Shown: positions 53,097-62,755, counted from the stretch's first letter. The stretch is 64,000 nucleotides of DNA from Micromonospora antibiotica (GCF_017599305.1 NZ_JAGFWR010000003.1:248001-312000); one strand, 5' to 3'. The notes: generated by a model from the sequence alone, not told the origin. Numbers and translations: made by a program.

Positions 53097-53776
53097 CCGG
53101 TGAAGTCCTTCCGCACGATGTCGGTCATCGCCGTGGCGACCCGCAGGTACGCCACGACGAACAGCACGGCCAGCAACGCCAGCAGCGCCTCGGAGAAGAG
53201 CACGGTGAGCGCCGCGGCGGCGGCCAGCAACAGCAGGTTGCCGACGGTGACGCCCGGGGTGCGGATCAGGAAGTGCACCGCCAGCCGCAGCACGTCGCGG
53301 GTGCGGAAGGTGAACAGCGAGGCGATCACCAGGGCGTTGCCGCCGATCAGCACGAGCAGCACGCCGAGCCCGACCAGCGGCACCGCCCAGCCGGCCGGGA
53401 CGCCCGCGGCGGACAGGTGGGTGAGGTTGACCCCGAGGACGGTCAGCCACAGCAGCAGCGGCACCCAGAGCCGCAGCACCTGCGGCAGGTTGGCCCGGTA
53501 GCCCTGCCAGAACCGGGCCGCGGGGTGCAGGTCGGTCAGGTCGGGGCGTTGGTGGTGCAGGGCGTACAGAGCGGCGGAGACCGCCGGGCCGACGGGGAGC
53601 AGGCAGACCGCGACCAGCGGCAGGTTGCTGGCGTCCCGGCCGAGCAGGAGCAGCGGGACCAGTCCGGGCAGGGTGACCAGTGCCAGCAGCAGCCCGACGA
53701 CGAGCACCGTGTAGATCGACGCGGCGGCCCGCGACAGTGGACCGTCGCCGAACTCCCGCCAGGGCTGCGCGCTCAC
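53093..53776 (-). CDS. DUF624 (YesL-like) membrane protein
   Basis: This 227-residue integral membrane protein has five or six hydrophobic segments. DUF624/YesL proteins accompany CUT1 sugar transporters of the Lpl/Yte type in operons for rhamnogalacturonan or aldouronate use; their role is not established. The GTG at 53776 overlaps the GH39 stop (GTGA), and its own stop overlaps the GH67 start, so translation is coupled on both sides. Confidence 0.75.
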   Translation of the reverse strand: MSAQPWREFGDGPLSRAAASIYTVLVVGLLLALVTLPGLVPLLLLGRDASNLPLVAVCLLPVGPAVSAALYALHHQRPDLTDLHPAARFWQGYRANLPQVLRLWVPLLLWLTVLGVNLTHLSAAGVPAGWAVPLVGLGVLLVLIGGNALVIASLFTFRTRDVLRLAVHFLIRTPGVTVGNLLLLAAAAALTVLFSEALLALLAVLFVVAYLRVATAMTDIVRKDFTG

Positions 53777-55326
53777 GACCGCTCGTCCCGGTCCGTCGGC
53801 GGGGTGCGTTCGGTGGGGCCGCCGAGCAGCCGGGCCTCGTCCCACCACGGCGGGGTCTCGTCGCGCACCGCCGCCAACTCGACCAGGGTGACCTCGTGCC
53901 GGGCCAGCGTGAGGTCGAGGTCGACCCGGCCGGCGGTGACCGGCAGGGCCCGGTGGGAGCGGGTCGGCTCGGCGGCCTCCCGCAGGCTGTCCAACTGCCC
54001 GGGGCGGGGAGACCGGGGACGGCCCATCTCGCTCCAGGCGGTCCAGGCGTTACCGGCCTCCTCGCTGACCGACGAGCGGAGCAGGAACACCGACGAGGCA
54101 CCGGGCGGGCCCACCGGCACCGACAGGGCCAGCGGGTGCCGGTCGGGCACCGGCGTGTGGCCCGTCACGTCCACCGGCGCCCAGGCCAGCACGGCGACCC
54201 GGCCGTCGGGATGCCGGGTGACCAGGTGGTCCGCACCGCGCGCCAGCACCTCGTCGCCGAGGCGGGCCATGAAGGCGTACAGGTGGTAGGTGGGTTTCTT
54301 GATCTGCCGGTGGGTGAGCAGGCCGAACCCGCCGTGGAACAACGCGGTCGGCACCCCCGTCTCCTCGAACATGTCGCTGAACGTCCAGTACGAGAAGGAG
54401 TCGACCAGGTCGCCGCCGGCCGCCAGCACCGGGGCGAGGTACGCGGCATGGAAGGCCGTGTCGTGGATCGGGTTGTCCGGCCGGTAGGAGGAGTTGAACT
54501 CGGTGATGTGCACCGGCAGCTCCGCCAGGGCGGTGCCGTACAGGTGCCGCCGGGGCGCGGCGAACTGCTCCAGCAGCGACGACGCCGGGGCCAGCGTCTG
54601 GTGGGTGCCGAAGGGTACGTGCTGGGCGGGACCGGAGGTGTAGGCGTGCCGGCTGACGAAGTCGACAGGCACGCCGCGTGCGGCGACGAAGTCGGCGAAG
54701 GGTTCCAGCCAGTCGTCCGCGCCGGGTGAGATGGCCGGGCCGCCGACCTGCAACCCGGCGTCGACCTCCTTGACCGCGTGCGCGGTGACCTCGTAGAGGC
54801 GGTGGTAGGCGTGCCGGTCCGCACCCTGCCAGAAGTCGGGCAGGTTGGGCTCGTTCCACACCTCGATCGGCCAGCCCCGCACCTCGTCGAGGCCGTACCG
54901 GTCGACCAGGTGGGCCACCGTGGCGCGGACCAGGTCGGCCCACTCCGACCAGCAGCGGGGCGGGGTGACGTTGCCCTGCCACCAGAACACCGTCTGCCCG
55001 CCGGAGGCCAGCGCCTCGGGCATGAAGCCCAACTCCACGAAGGGTCGGATGCCCAGCCCGAGGTAGGCGTCGACGACCTGGTCGACGTACGTGAAGGAGT
55101 GGTGCACCCGCCGTTCGCCGCCGTGCTGGTAGGGACGGTGGACGCCGACGCCGTCGCTGAGCAGGCCGTGCCCGCGGATGTGCCGGAAGCCGATGTCCTG
55201 CTGGATCAGGGCCAGCGAGTCCTGGTAGTCGCGGCGCAGGGCCAGCTCGAAACGCCCGGTGCCGACACAGTGCCGCCAGGCGTCGGTGAGCCGCCCCACG
55301 GGCTGGGCGGGAACGGTGATCCGCAT
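53773..55326 (-). CDS. GH39 beta-xylosidase
   Basis: This is a 517-residue cytosolic enzyme, standard for GH39 xylosidases. The acid/base is Glu159 in EVWNEPNLPDFW, and the nucleophile is Glu276 in HITEFNSSY. The N-terminal GFRHIRGHGLLSDG and the YWTFSDMFEE motif are also GH39-typical. It releases xylose from short xylo-oligosaccharides. It lies downstream of the binding-protein gene, separated by a strong stem-loop. Confidence 0.92.
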   Translation of the reverse strand: MRITVPAQPVGRLTDAWRHCVGTGRFELALRRDYQDSLALIQQDIGFRHIRGHGLLSDGVGVHRPYQHGGERRVHHSFTYVDQVVDAYLGLGIRPFVELGFMPEALASGGQTVFWWQGNVTPPRCWSEWADLVRATVAHLVDRYGLDEVRGWPIEVWNEPNLPDFWQGADRHAYHRLYEVTAHAVKEVDAGLQVGGPAISPGADDWLEPFADFVAARGVPVDFVSRHAYTSGPAQHVPFGTHQTLAPASSLLEQFAAPRRHLYGTALAELPVHITEFNSSYRPDNPIHDTAFHAAYLAPVLAAGGDLVDSFSYWTFSDMFEETGVPTALFHGGFGLLTHRQIKKPTYHLYAFMARLGDEVLARGADHLVTRHPDGRVAVLAWAPVDVTGHTPVPDRHPLALSVPVGPPGASSVFLLRSSVSEEAGNAWTAWSEMGRPRSPRPGQLDSLREAAEPTRSHRALPVTAGRVDLDLTLARHEVTLVELAAVRDETPPWWDEARLLGGPTERTPPTDRDERS

Positions 55327-55360
55327 CGTGGTCGTCCTCCGGTGGTCGCCGCGTCGGTGA

Positions 55361-55400
55361 CCGGTCCGGCCGGGCCCGTGGCAGGGCCCGGCCGGACCGG
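55361..55400 (-). terminator. Intra-operon stem-loop after the binding-protein gene
   Basis: A 17-bp perfect stem (55361-55377 with 55384-55400, 6-nt loop) 16 nt past the stop of the solute-binding lipoprotein gene and upstream of the GH39 gene. It probably protects the upstream mRNA or partly terminates. Confidence 0.75.
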
Positions 55401-55415
55401 GTCGGACCGGGTCGG

Positions 55416-57050
55416 TCAGCCGTTGTCCTTCTCGAACCGCTCGTGCGCCTTGTTGACCAGGCCGATGTACTGGTCGGCGTTCTTGGCCTTCAGCTCACCG
55501 ACGTAGGCGTCCCACTCGGTGAGGGGACGCTGGCCGAGGATGAACTTGAGCGTGTTCTGCACGACGTGGTCCTTCAGCGGGGTCTCCCACAGCGACGCCT
55601 GCTCCCGCTCCTCGTCGGTGAGCGGGGCCGGCGGGTCCACCGGCAGCGGCGTCCGGGCGTTCATCACCTTCTGGAACTCCATCTCCTCCGGCGAGAAGAA
55701 CGACTGCACCAGGTCGAGCTTGCCGCCGTAGGAGAACACCCCGTTGCCGAAGCCGAAGTCCTTCTGCAGGTGCTTGCTGCCCTTGGGGTTGAGCCCGATC
55801 ATGTCGACGTCGGGGTTCAGGGTGTACTTGCCGGCGTCCTTGGTGAAGGTGGTGCCCTCGACGCCCCACTTGGCGAACTCCTGACCGGCGTCGGAGTAGT
55901 ACAGCCAGTCGATGAACTGCATCATCGCCACGAAGTTCTTGCTGTCCCGGGCCTTCTTGGAGATCATGATGCCGTTCTCCAGCCGGCTGGCCGGGTTGAT
56001 CTCGCCGGCCGGGCCGACCAGCATCGGGATCTTCGTCAGCTTGGCGTTCGGCAGGGTCTTGGCCAGGTCGGGGCGGTAGTCGTTGACCAGGCTCTGGGCG
56101 TTGCTGCCGATGACGAAGGACTTGCCGTTGGCGAGCTTCTGCCGGGCCTGCTCATCGGTCTGGGTGAAGCTCTCCGGGTCGAGCAGCTTCTCGGCCACCA
56201 GCTTGTTGAGGTAGACGATCACCTGCTTGTACTGCTCGGTGGCGCCGGTGTAGACGAACTTCTTCGCCGCCGGGTCCCAGGTGGCGGGGTTCCAGCTCCA
56301 GCCGGTCCGGAGGCCGTGCGCGGCGCCGACGATGCTCAGCAGTTCCCCGCCCGGGTTCGGCTTGCTCCACCGGTCCGAGTACGGGTACGAGTCGGGGTAG
56401 CGCGCCTTCATCGCCTTGAGCACGGTGTACAGCTCGTCCCAGGTCTTGGGGATCTGGAGGTTGAGCTGCTGGAGGATGTCGGTGCGCACCGCGATCGAGT
56501 ATTCCGCCCACGGCTTCTCGTGCAGGCCGGGCAGCAGGTAGAACTTGCCGTCGGACTGTCGCAGCGTGTCGAACTCCGGTTGGAGGTTCCACTTGGCGAT
56601 CTTGTCCTTGAGGTTGGGCATCAGGTCCAGGTAGTCGCTCACCGGCAGGATCGCGCCGGAGGAGACGAAGGCGTTCTCCGACGGGTGGTAGGTCTTCGGC
56701 ATGATCAGTGGGGCGTCGCCGGCACCGATCAGCAGGCTGCGTTTCTGCTCGTAGTCGCTCAGCGGCACGGCCACCGGTGCGAGCTTGACGTTGGTCCGCT
56801 TGGTCAGCTCCGACCAGAACAGCCAGTCGTCCTTGAGCGGATAGTTCGGGTGGTTGTTGTAGAGAATGGAGAAGGACAGCGGTTCGCTGGCCTTGAACTG
56901 CTTGTCGATCCCGTAGTCGGCCATCGCGCCGGCCCGGTTGCCGTCGAGGTTCTTGGCCTCCGGGGCGTCATCGGAGCAGGCCCCGACGAGGGTGAGGGTG
57001 AGCAGCCCGGCAGTGGCTATCGCCACGCGGCGCCACGTCCTGTGGAACAT
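55416..57050 (-). CDS. Oligosaccharide-binding lipoprotein of a CUT1 (Lpl-type) ABC transporter
   Basis: This 544-residue protein has a lipoprotein signal with lipobox VGAC (Cys25). The length and motifs (SFSILYNNHPNYP, RTDILQQLNLQIPKTWDELY, NARTPLPVDPPAPLT) match the long LplA/YtcQ-type binding proteins of aldouronate and oligouronide transporters. AAGGA precedes the ATG. It would deliver glucuronoxylan fragments to the two permeases encoded upstream in the operon. Confidence 0.88.
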   Translation of the reverse strand: MFHRTWRRVAIATAGLLTLTLVGACSDDAPEAKNLDGNRAGAMADYGIDKQFKASEPLSFSILYNNHPNYPLKDDWLFWSELTKRTNVKLAPVAVPLSDYEQKRSLLIGAGDAPLIMPKTYHPSENAFVSSGAILPVSDYLDLMPNLKDKIAKWNLQPEFDTLRQSDGKFYLLPGLHEKPWAEYSIAVRTDILQQLNLQIPKTWDELYTVLKAMKARYPDSYPYSDRWSKPNPGGELLSIVGAAHGLRTGWSWNPATWDPAAKKFVYTGATEQYKQVIVYLNKLVAEKLLDPESFTQTDEQARQKLANGKSFVIGSNAQSLVNDYRPDLAKTLPNAKLTKIPMLVGPAGEINPASRLENGIMISKKARDSKNFVAMMQFIDWLYYSDAGQEFAKWGVEGTTFTKDAGKYTLNPDVDMIGLNPKGSKHLQKDFGFGNGVFSYGGKLDLVQSFFSPEEMEFQKVMNARTPLPVDPPAPLTDEEREQASLWETPLKDHVVQNTLKFILGQRPLTEWDAYVGELKAKNADQYIGLVNKAHERFEKDNG

Positions 57051-57104
57051 GGCTCGTCCTTTCGATCGGGTGGTGTGGGGGTGCGGTGGAGTGGAACGGT
57101 CGGG

Positions 57105-58046
57105 CTACCCCTTGACCGCGCCGAGCATCACGCCGGACACGAAGAACCGTTGGATGAAGGGGTAGACCGCGAGGATCGGCAGGGTGGTGAGCACGATGGT
57201 CACGGCCTGGATGGTGGCCGCCGCCTGCACCGCGTCGGACTCGGCGACACCGCCGGCCGACTGCGCCCCGGTCGCCCCGGCGATGAGGTTGCGCAGGTAG
57301 ACCGTGACCGGGAGCAGGTCCTGCTGGTCCAGGTAGAGGAACGCGGTGAACCAGGAGTTCCAGAAGGACACCGCGTAGAACAGCAGCATCGTGGCGATGA
57401 TCGCCTTGGACAGCGGCAGCACGATCCGCAGCAGGGTGCCGTACGTGCTGAGCCCGTCGACGGCGGCGGCCTCCTCCAACTCGACCGGCAGGCTCTCGAA
57501 GAACGCCTTCATCACCAGCAGGTTGAACACGTTGATCGCGTTGGGCAGCACCACCGCCCAGATGCTGTTCTTCATCCCCAGGCTGGTGATGAGCACGTAG
57601 TTGGGGATCAGCCCGCCGGAGAAGAACATGGTGAACACGGCGATCCCGACGAGCACCCCACGCCCTCGGAGCTGGTGCTTGGACAACACGTACGCGTAGC
57701 AGGTGGTCAGCACGATCGAGATGGCGGTGGCCACGACGGTGTAGACCACGGTGTTGCGGTAGTTGGTCCAGAACATCGGGTCGGACATCACCAGCCGGTA
57801 GGCGGTGAGGTTGAAGCCCTGCGGGACGAGGTTGACCTTGCCCGCGATGATCGGCGCCTCGTCGCTGAGCGACCGGGCCACGATGTTGACGAACGGGTAG
57901 AGCGTCACGATCACCACGAGGGTCAGCACGACCCCGTTGACCGCCTGGAACACCCGGTAACCCCGGGTGGGTCGGATGCCCCGGGACCGGCGGGCCCGCA
58001 CGGGTGGTGTCGTCTTCGGGCCGGCCGTGCCGGGGGCCACGGTCAC
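57105..58046 (-). CDS. CUT1 ABC transporter permease, YtcP/LplC-like
   Basis: This is a 313-residue permease with six membrane spans. The EAA-loop motif is EEAAAVDGLSTYGTLLRIVLPLSKA, given here as the short core EEAAAVDGLS. The GTG at 58046 overlaps the upstream permease stop; a GTG at 58049 is equally possible. It pairs with the LplB-like permease. No ATPase gene is in the operon, so it probably uses a shared MsiK-type ATPase. Confidence 0.88.
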   Translation of the reverse strand: MTVAPGTAGPKTTPPVRARRSRGIRPTRGYRVFQAVNGVVLTLVVIVTLYPFVNIVARSLSDEAPIIAGKVNLVPQGFNLTAYRLVMSDPMFWTNYRNTVVYTVVATAISIVLTTCYAYVLSKHQLRGRGVLVGIAVFTMFFSGGLIPNYVLITSLGMKNSIWAVVLPNAINVFNLLVMKAFFESLPVELEEAAAVDGLSTYGTLLRIVLPLSKAIIATMLLFYAVSFWNSWFTAFLYLDQQDLLPVTVYLRNLIAGATGAQSAGGVAESDAVQAAATIQAVTIVLTTLPILAVYPFIQRFFVSGVMLGAVKG

Positions 58047-59023
58047 CACAGGCTCGTCCCGACCGTACGCCGGGAGATGGTGTTCGCCCCGAGGACCAGG
58101 ATCAGCCCGATCACCGCCTCGAACAGGCCGATGGCGGCGGCGTAGCTGAAGTTGCTCGACTCGAAGCCCAACCGGAACAGGTACGTGGAGATCACGTCGG
58201 CGGTCGGGTACGTCAGCGGGTTGTACAGCAGCAGGATCTTCTCGAACCCGACGGCCATGAAGGTGCCGATGTTGAGGATCAGCAGGGTCACCATCGTCGG
58301 CCGGATCCCGGGCAGCGTGACGTGCCAGGTCTGCCGCCACCGGTTGGCCCCGTCGATGCGGGCCGCCTCGTAGAGGTTCTCGTCGATGGTGGTGAGCGCC
58401 GCCAGATAGAGGATCGTCCCCCAGCCGACGGTCTGCCAGACCTCCGAGGAGACGTAGATGGCCCGGAACCAGCCCGGCTGCTGCAGGAACGGCACGCCCT
58501 CGCCGCCGAGACCCCGGACCAGCTGGTTGACCGAGCCGTCCATCGACAGCAGCTGCATCACCATCGCCGCGACGATCACGATGGACAGGAAGTGCGGCAG
58601 GTAGGACACCGACTGGACGAACCGCTTGAGCCGGCGGGCCCGGACCTCGTTGAGCAGCAGCGCCAGCACGATCGGCAGTGGGAAGCAGAACAGCAGGGTC
58701 AGCGTGCCCAGCACCAGGGTGTTGGTGAACACCTGCCAGAAGGTGGGGTCGGCGAGGAACAGCCGGAAGTACCGCAGGCCCACCCAGTATTCGCCGAACA
58801 CGCTGCCGCCGGGGCTGAACCGGCGGAACGCGATCACGTTGCCGATCATCGGCAGGTAGCGGAACACCAGGAAGAACAGCAGCGGCACGACGGCCAGCGA
58901 GTAGAGCTGCCAGTCCCGACGCAGGGACCGCCGCCAGGACCGTCGGCGACGGCGTCGCGGGGCCGGGTTCGCCGCCGCCTGTCCCGGGGTCGCCGGGGGC
59001 GGCCGTAACGTCTCGGATGTCAT
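58043..59023 (-). CDS. CUT1 ABC transporter permease, LplB-like
   Basis: This 326-residue permease has an Arg-rich cytoplasmic N-terminus (RRRRRRSWRRSLRRD) and six hydrophobic segments. Its EAA-loop is YEAARIDGANRWRQTWHVTLP, with core EAARIDGANR. AGGAGG precedes the ATG. It follows the GH3 gene by 10 bp and overlaps the next permease by 4 bp. Confidence 0.88.
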   Translation of the reverse strand: MTSETLRPPPATPGQAAANPAPRRRRRRSWRRSLRRDWQLYSLAVVPLLFFLVFRYLPMIGNVIAFRRFSPGGSVFGEYWVGLRYFRLFLADPTFWQVFTNTLVLGTLTLLFCFPLPIVLALLLNEVRARRLKRFVQSVSYLPHFLSIVIVAAMVMQLLSMDGSVNQLVRGLGGEGVPFLQQPGWFRAIYVSSEVWQTVGWGTILYLAALTTIDENLYEAARIDGANRWRQTWHVTLPGIRPTMVTLLILNIGTFMAVGFEKILLLYNPLTYPTADVISTYLFRLGFESSNFSYAAAIGLFEAVIGLILVLGANTISRRTVGTSLW

Positions 59024-59033
59024 CCTCGGCCTC

Positions 59034-61418
59034 CTATCCGGCGTGCTGGCCGGTCGCGACGGGCTCGACCCGTACCGACGTGAGCAGGTGCCGCTGGACG
59101 CCGACCTGACGTTCGTCGCCGGTCAGGCGCAGCGGCAGGGTCGCCGCGGTGTCGCCGCTGGAGCGGCCGAACCGCAGCTCGACGTCGCCGGGTTCGACGA
59201 TGCGCCGGCCGTCGCGCCCGGTGAACGAGGTGAGGTCGGCCGGCACGGTGAAGCTGACGTGCGCCGCCGCGCCGGGGTCCAGCGGCACCCGGGCGAAGCC
59301 GACCAGCCGGACCACGGGCCGGGTGGTCTGCGCGACCGGGTCGTGCAGGTAGAGCTGGACCACCTCGGTGCCGGCCCGGTGCCCGGTGTTGCGCACGGTG
59401 ATCCGTACCGTCGTCTCGCCGTCGACCGGCCAGGCCGGCGGCCCGTCGACCGGCCCGACGCCCGGCACCACCGGGTCGGTCCACGCGAAAGTGGTGTAGC
59501 TCAACCCGTGGCCGAACGGGTACGCCGGGGTGGGGTCGATCGAGGAGACCTCGGAGCGTCGGCCCAGCGGCGGCGTCAGGTAGGTGCCCGGCAGGCCACC
59601 CGCGTCGCGGGGGACGCTGACCGGCAGCCGCCCGGACGGGTTCACCGCGCCGGTGAGCACCTCGGCGAGCGCCTGGCCGCCGCGCTGGCCGAGGAAGAAC
59701 GCCTGGACGACGGCGGCGGCCCGGTCGTGGTCGGGGCCGAGCGCGTAGGGCCGGCCGGTCATCAGCACCAGGACCACCGGCGTGCCGGTGTCGAGCACGG
59801 CCCTGACCAGGTCGGCCTGGACGCCGGGCAGCCGCAGGTCGTCGGCGTCGCAGCCCTCCCCGGAGGTGCCCCGGCCGAACATGCCGGCGCGGTCGCCGAC
59901 GGCGAGCACGCACACGTCGGCCGCCGCCGCGGCGGCGACCGCCGCCGGGATGCCCGAGGTGTCCCCGTCGGTGATGGCGCAGCCCGGCTCGTGCACGAGG
60001 CCGGGAACCAACCGGGTGAGTTCGTCGCGCAGCGAGGGGATCTCCAGGCCCAACCCGTGCTCGGGGTGCCGGACGCCGACGTGGTTGGGGAAGGAGTAGC
60101 AGCCGAGCAGGGCCATCGGGTCGTCGGCGACCGGGCCGACCAGGGCGACCCGCCGGTCGGGGGCGAGCGGCAGCACGCCGTCGTTGCGCAGCAGCACCAC
60201 CGACTCGCGGGCCAGCCGGACGGCGACGTCCCGGCTGGTCTCGTCGTCGAGGCGTAGGTTTTCCACGTCCTCGGGCAGTTCCTGCCAGTCCGCGTCGAGC
60301 AGCCCCAGCTCGATCTTCTGGATCAGCACCCGGCGCAGCGCGCGGTCGATCAGCGCCTCGTCGATCTCGCCGGCCCGCACCGCCGCCACCAGCGGTTCGC
60401 CGAAGGCGTCCACGGTGGGCAGTTCCACGTCGATGCCGGCGCGCAGGGCGAGTCGGGCGGCGTCGGCGGCGTCGGCGGCCACCCCGTGCAGGGTCTCCAG
60501 GAACCGCACCGCGAAGTAGTCGGCGACGAGGGTGCCGGTGAACCCCCACTCGTCGCGCAGCAGCCGGGTGAGCAGCCCTTCGTCGGCGGCGACGGGCAGG
60601 CCGTCGATCTCGGCGTACGAGTGCATCACCGAGCGGGCCCCGCCGAGGCGCAGCGCCATCTCGAACGGCGGCAGGATGACGTCGGCCAGCTCCCGGTGGC
60701 CCATCGACACCGGGGCGAGGTTCCGGCCGCCCCGGGAGGCGGAGTAGCCGGCGAAGTGCTTGAGGGTGGCGACGACACCGGCCCGTTCCAGGCCCCGCAC
60801 GTACGCCGCACCGGTCGTCCCGACCAGGTAGGGATCCTCGCCGATGGTCTCCTCGGTGCGTCCCCACCGGTAGTCCCGGGTGACGTCGAGTACCGGGGCG
60901 AGTCCCTGGTGGACGCCGGCGGCCCGCATCGACCGGCCGATCCGACCGGCCATCTCCTCGACCAGCGCGGGGTCGAAGGACGCGCCCCAGCCCAGCGGGG
61001 TCGGATAGACCGTGGCCCGCCAGGCGGCGAACCCGGTGAGGCACTCCTCGTGCACCTGGGCCGGGATGCCGAACCGGCTCGCCGCGGCGATCTGCGCCTG
61101 GGAGGCGGCCAGCGAGCGGGCGCCCACGACGGGGTCGACCGGCGCGGTGCCGAACGGTCGGGTCAGTTGCCCGAGCCCGTACCGGATGATGTCACTCCAC
61201 GGCGGGGCCCCGTCGATCATGTCGGCCTGGTGCGGGGCGACCCCCTCGCCGGATGCCTCCGCGCCGACCCAGACCCCGACGAGCTGGGCGATCTTCTCCT
61301 CCAGCGACATGACCGGGACCAGCGCGTCGGCCCGTTGCGCGGGTGAGCGTCGCGGATCCCGCCACGGCTGGGTGTCCTGGGGCGTCGGGCCGTCGTCGAC
61401 GGGCACCTGACTTCTCAT
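59034..61418 (-). CDS. GH3 beta-glycosidase (probable beta-xylosidase)
   Basis: This is a 794-residue cytosolic GH3 enzyme with a two-domain catalytic core and a C-terminal fibronectin-III-like domain (about residues 675-765). The nucleophile is Asp near residue 299 in VADYFAVRF. The substrate-binding KHFAGYSAS and the second domain's GRPYALGPDHD and YPFGHGLSYT are typical. The acid/base cannot be assigned by eye. GAGAGGT lies just before the ATG at 61418. It heads the xylan operon behind an operator and a strong promoter. Its context favours xylosidase over glucosidase activity. Confidence 0.87.
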   Translation of the reverse strand: MRSQVPVDDGPTPQDTQPWRDPRRSPAQRADALVPVMSLEEKIAQLVGVWVGAEASGEGVAPHQADMIDGAPPWSDIIRYGLGQLTRPFGTAPVDPVVGARSLAASQAQIAAASRFGIPAQVHEECLTGFAAWRATVYPTPLGWGASFDPALVEEMAGRIGRSMRAAGVHQGLAPVLDVTRDYRWGRTEETIGEDPYLVGTTGAAYVRGLERAGVVATLKHFAGYSASRGGRNLAPVSMGHRELADVILPPFEMALRLGGARSVMHSYAEIDGLPVAADEGLLTRLLRDEWGFTGTLVADYFAVRFLETLHGVAADAADAARLALRAGIDVELPTVDAFGEPLVAAVRAGEIDEALIDRALRRVLIQKIELGLLDADWQELPEDVENLRLDDETSRDVAVRLARESVVLLRNDGVLPLAPDRRVALVGPVADDPMALLGCYSFPNHVGVRHPEHGLGLEIPSLRDELTRLVPGLVHEPGCAITDGDTSGIPAAVAAAAAADVCVLAVGDRAGMFGRGTSGEGCDADDLRLPGVQADLVRAVLDTGTPVVLVLMTGRPYALGPDHDRAAAVVQAFFLGQRGGQALAEVLTGAVNPSGRLPVSVPRDAGGLPGTYLTPPLGRRSEVSSIDPTPAYPFGHGLSYTTFAWTDPVVPGVGPVDGPPAWPVDGETTVRITVRNTGHRAGTEVVQLYLHDPVAQTTRPVVRLVGFARVPLDPGAAAHVSFTVPADLTSFTGRDGRRIVEPGDVELRFGRSSGDTAATLPLRLTGDERQVGVQRHLLTSVRVEPVATGQHAG

Positions 61419-61490
61419 GCCACACCTCTCACCATCGACCGCTCCCCCGCCCGCGCCGAACTGACCGACGCGGTGTGCCGGCGGAGGGTT

Positions 61491-61501
61491 CGAAAATTTC
61501 G
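61491..61501. promoter_or_regulatory. Operator CGAAA-A-TTTCG in the GH3 operon leader
   Basis: This is a perfect 5-1-5 palindrome, about 27 nt downstream of the -10 box of the GH3 promoter. CGAA-N-TTCG is the core site described for the xylan repressor BxlR of Streptomyces. Its companion lies at 61666-61680. Confidence 0.65.
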
Positions 61502-61527
61502 TAAACAGCGCGTTACCTTTTTCGGGC

Positions 61528-61556
61528 AACTTAGGAGGCATCCCGGAGACTGTCAA
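61528..61556 (-). promoter_or_regulatory. Promoter of the GH3-transporter-GH39-GH67 operon
   Basis: On the minus strand, TTGACA and TAAGTT are separated by 17 bp, an excellent housekeeping promoter. It gives a leader of about 100 nt containing the operator at 61491. Confidence 0.7.
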
Positions 61557-61665
61557 GGGTCTCAAATGCGACATCCGGGAGCGCTCTTCCCGCAAAGGGC
61601 ATTCACCCCCGTCAAAATCTTCCATCGACGCCGATCCCGCTTTCGCAGCCGACGTGCTAGAGTCC

Positions 61666-61680
61666 TCCGAAACTTTCGGA
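61666..61680. promoter_or_regulatory. Operator TCCGAAA-C-TTTCGGA in front of the LacI-type gene
   Basis: This is a perfect 7-1-7 palindrome just downstream of a TAGAGT -10-like box and 19 bp before the repressor start. It implies autoregulation and joint control of both arms. Confidence 0.7.
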
Positions 61681-61699
61681 AGTGCCTGGTGAGGCTTCG

Positions 61700-62740
61700 A
61701 TGACCGCGTCCCGCCCGCTCACCCCACAGTCCTCGGCCACCATCGCCACCATCGCCGAGGAGGTCGGCGTCTCCGTGGCGACCGTCTCGAAGGTGCTCAA
61801 CGGGCGTGCGGACGTCGCCGCAGAGACCCGGGCGCGGGTCGAGGAGAGCCTGGAGCGCCACCGGTACCGCCGCCGCATCCGCCGGCAGTCGCCCGGCATC
61901 GACCAGATCGACCTCGTCTTCCACGAGTTCAACTCCGGCTGGGCGATGGAGATCATGAGCGGGGTGGAGGCGGTGGCCAGCGCCGCCGGGCTCGGCATCG
62001 CCATCTCCCAGCTCGACGGGGAGCACCGGCCCGCGCCCCGCCGGCTGGACGCCCTGATCGCCCGCCGACCACTGGGCCTGCTCTTCGTGCTCTGCCACCC
62101 GACCCCGTCCCAACAACTCCTGCTGGCCGAGCACCGCATCCCGTTCGTGGTGGTCGACACCGACAGCGCGACCTCGGCGTCGGTGCCGACCGTCGGGTCG
62201 AACAACTGGAACGGCGGCCTGTTGGCCACCCGGCACCTGATGGAGTTGGGGCACCGGCGGATCGCCGTCATCTCCGGCCCCCGGGACGTGCTGTGCAGCC
62301 AGGCCCGCGCCGCCGGCTTCCGCTCCGCGCACGACCAGTTGGGGCTGGCCGTGGACGTCGACCTGGTGCGCTACGGCAGCTTCTACGTCGACGGCGGGCA
62401 CGCCCACGGGTTGGAGCTGCTGGCCGGGCCCGACCGGCCCACCGCGATCTTCGCCGGCTCCGACCTGCAGGCCATCGGCGTGCTCCGGGCCGCCCGCCAG
62501 CTCGGCCTGCGGGTGCCCGACGACCTCTCGGTGATCGGGTACGACGACCTGCCGGTGGCCGGTTGGACCGACCCGCCGCTGACCACCGTGCACCAACCGC
62601 TGCGGGACATGGCCGGCACCGCCACCCAGATGCTGCTGGAGCTGGCCCGGGGTGGCTCCGTCGCGACCAGCCGGATCGACCTGGTGACCGAGCTGGTCGT
62701 CCGGGAGAGCACCGCACCACCCGCCACCACCCGCCCCTGA
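61700..62740 (+). CDS. LacI-family repressor of the xylo-oligosaccharide locus
   Basis: This is a 346-residue protein. The HTH is IATIAEEVGVSVATVSKVLNG (core VSVATVSKVLNG, about residues 25-36), and the hinge is poorly conserved (HRYRRRIRRQ). The sugar-binding domain has GSNNWNGGLLATRHL, FAGSDLQAIGVL and SVIGYDDLPVAG. GGTGAGG precedes the ATG at 61700. It most likely binds the CGAAA-N-TTTCG sites on either side and is released by a xylo-oligosaccharide, like BxlR/XlnR. Confidence 0.88.
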   Translation: MTASRPLTPQSSATIATIAEEVGVSVATVSKVLNGRADVAAETRARVEESLERHRYRRRIRRQSPGIDQIDLVFHEFNSGWAMEIMSGVEAVASAAGLGIAISQLDGEHRPAPRRLDALIARRPLGLLFVLCHPTPSQQLLLAEHRIPFVVVDTDSATSASVPTVGSNNWNGGLLATRHLMELGHRRIAVISGPRDVLCSQARAAGFRSAHDQLGLAVDVDLVRYGSFYVDGGHAHGLELLAGPDRPTAIFAGSDLQAIGVLRAARQLGLRVPDDLSVIGYDDLPVAGWTDPPLTTVHQPLRDMAGTATQMLLELARGGSVATSRIDLVTELVVRESTAPPATTRP

Positions 62741-62755
62741 CCACCCGAGGAACCC

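Noticed and set aside
55443-58145. A 900-codon plus-strand frame across the transporter genes
   Set aside because: It is a shadow of three well-supported minus-strand transporter genes.
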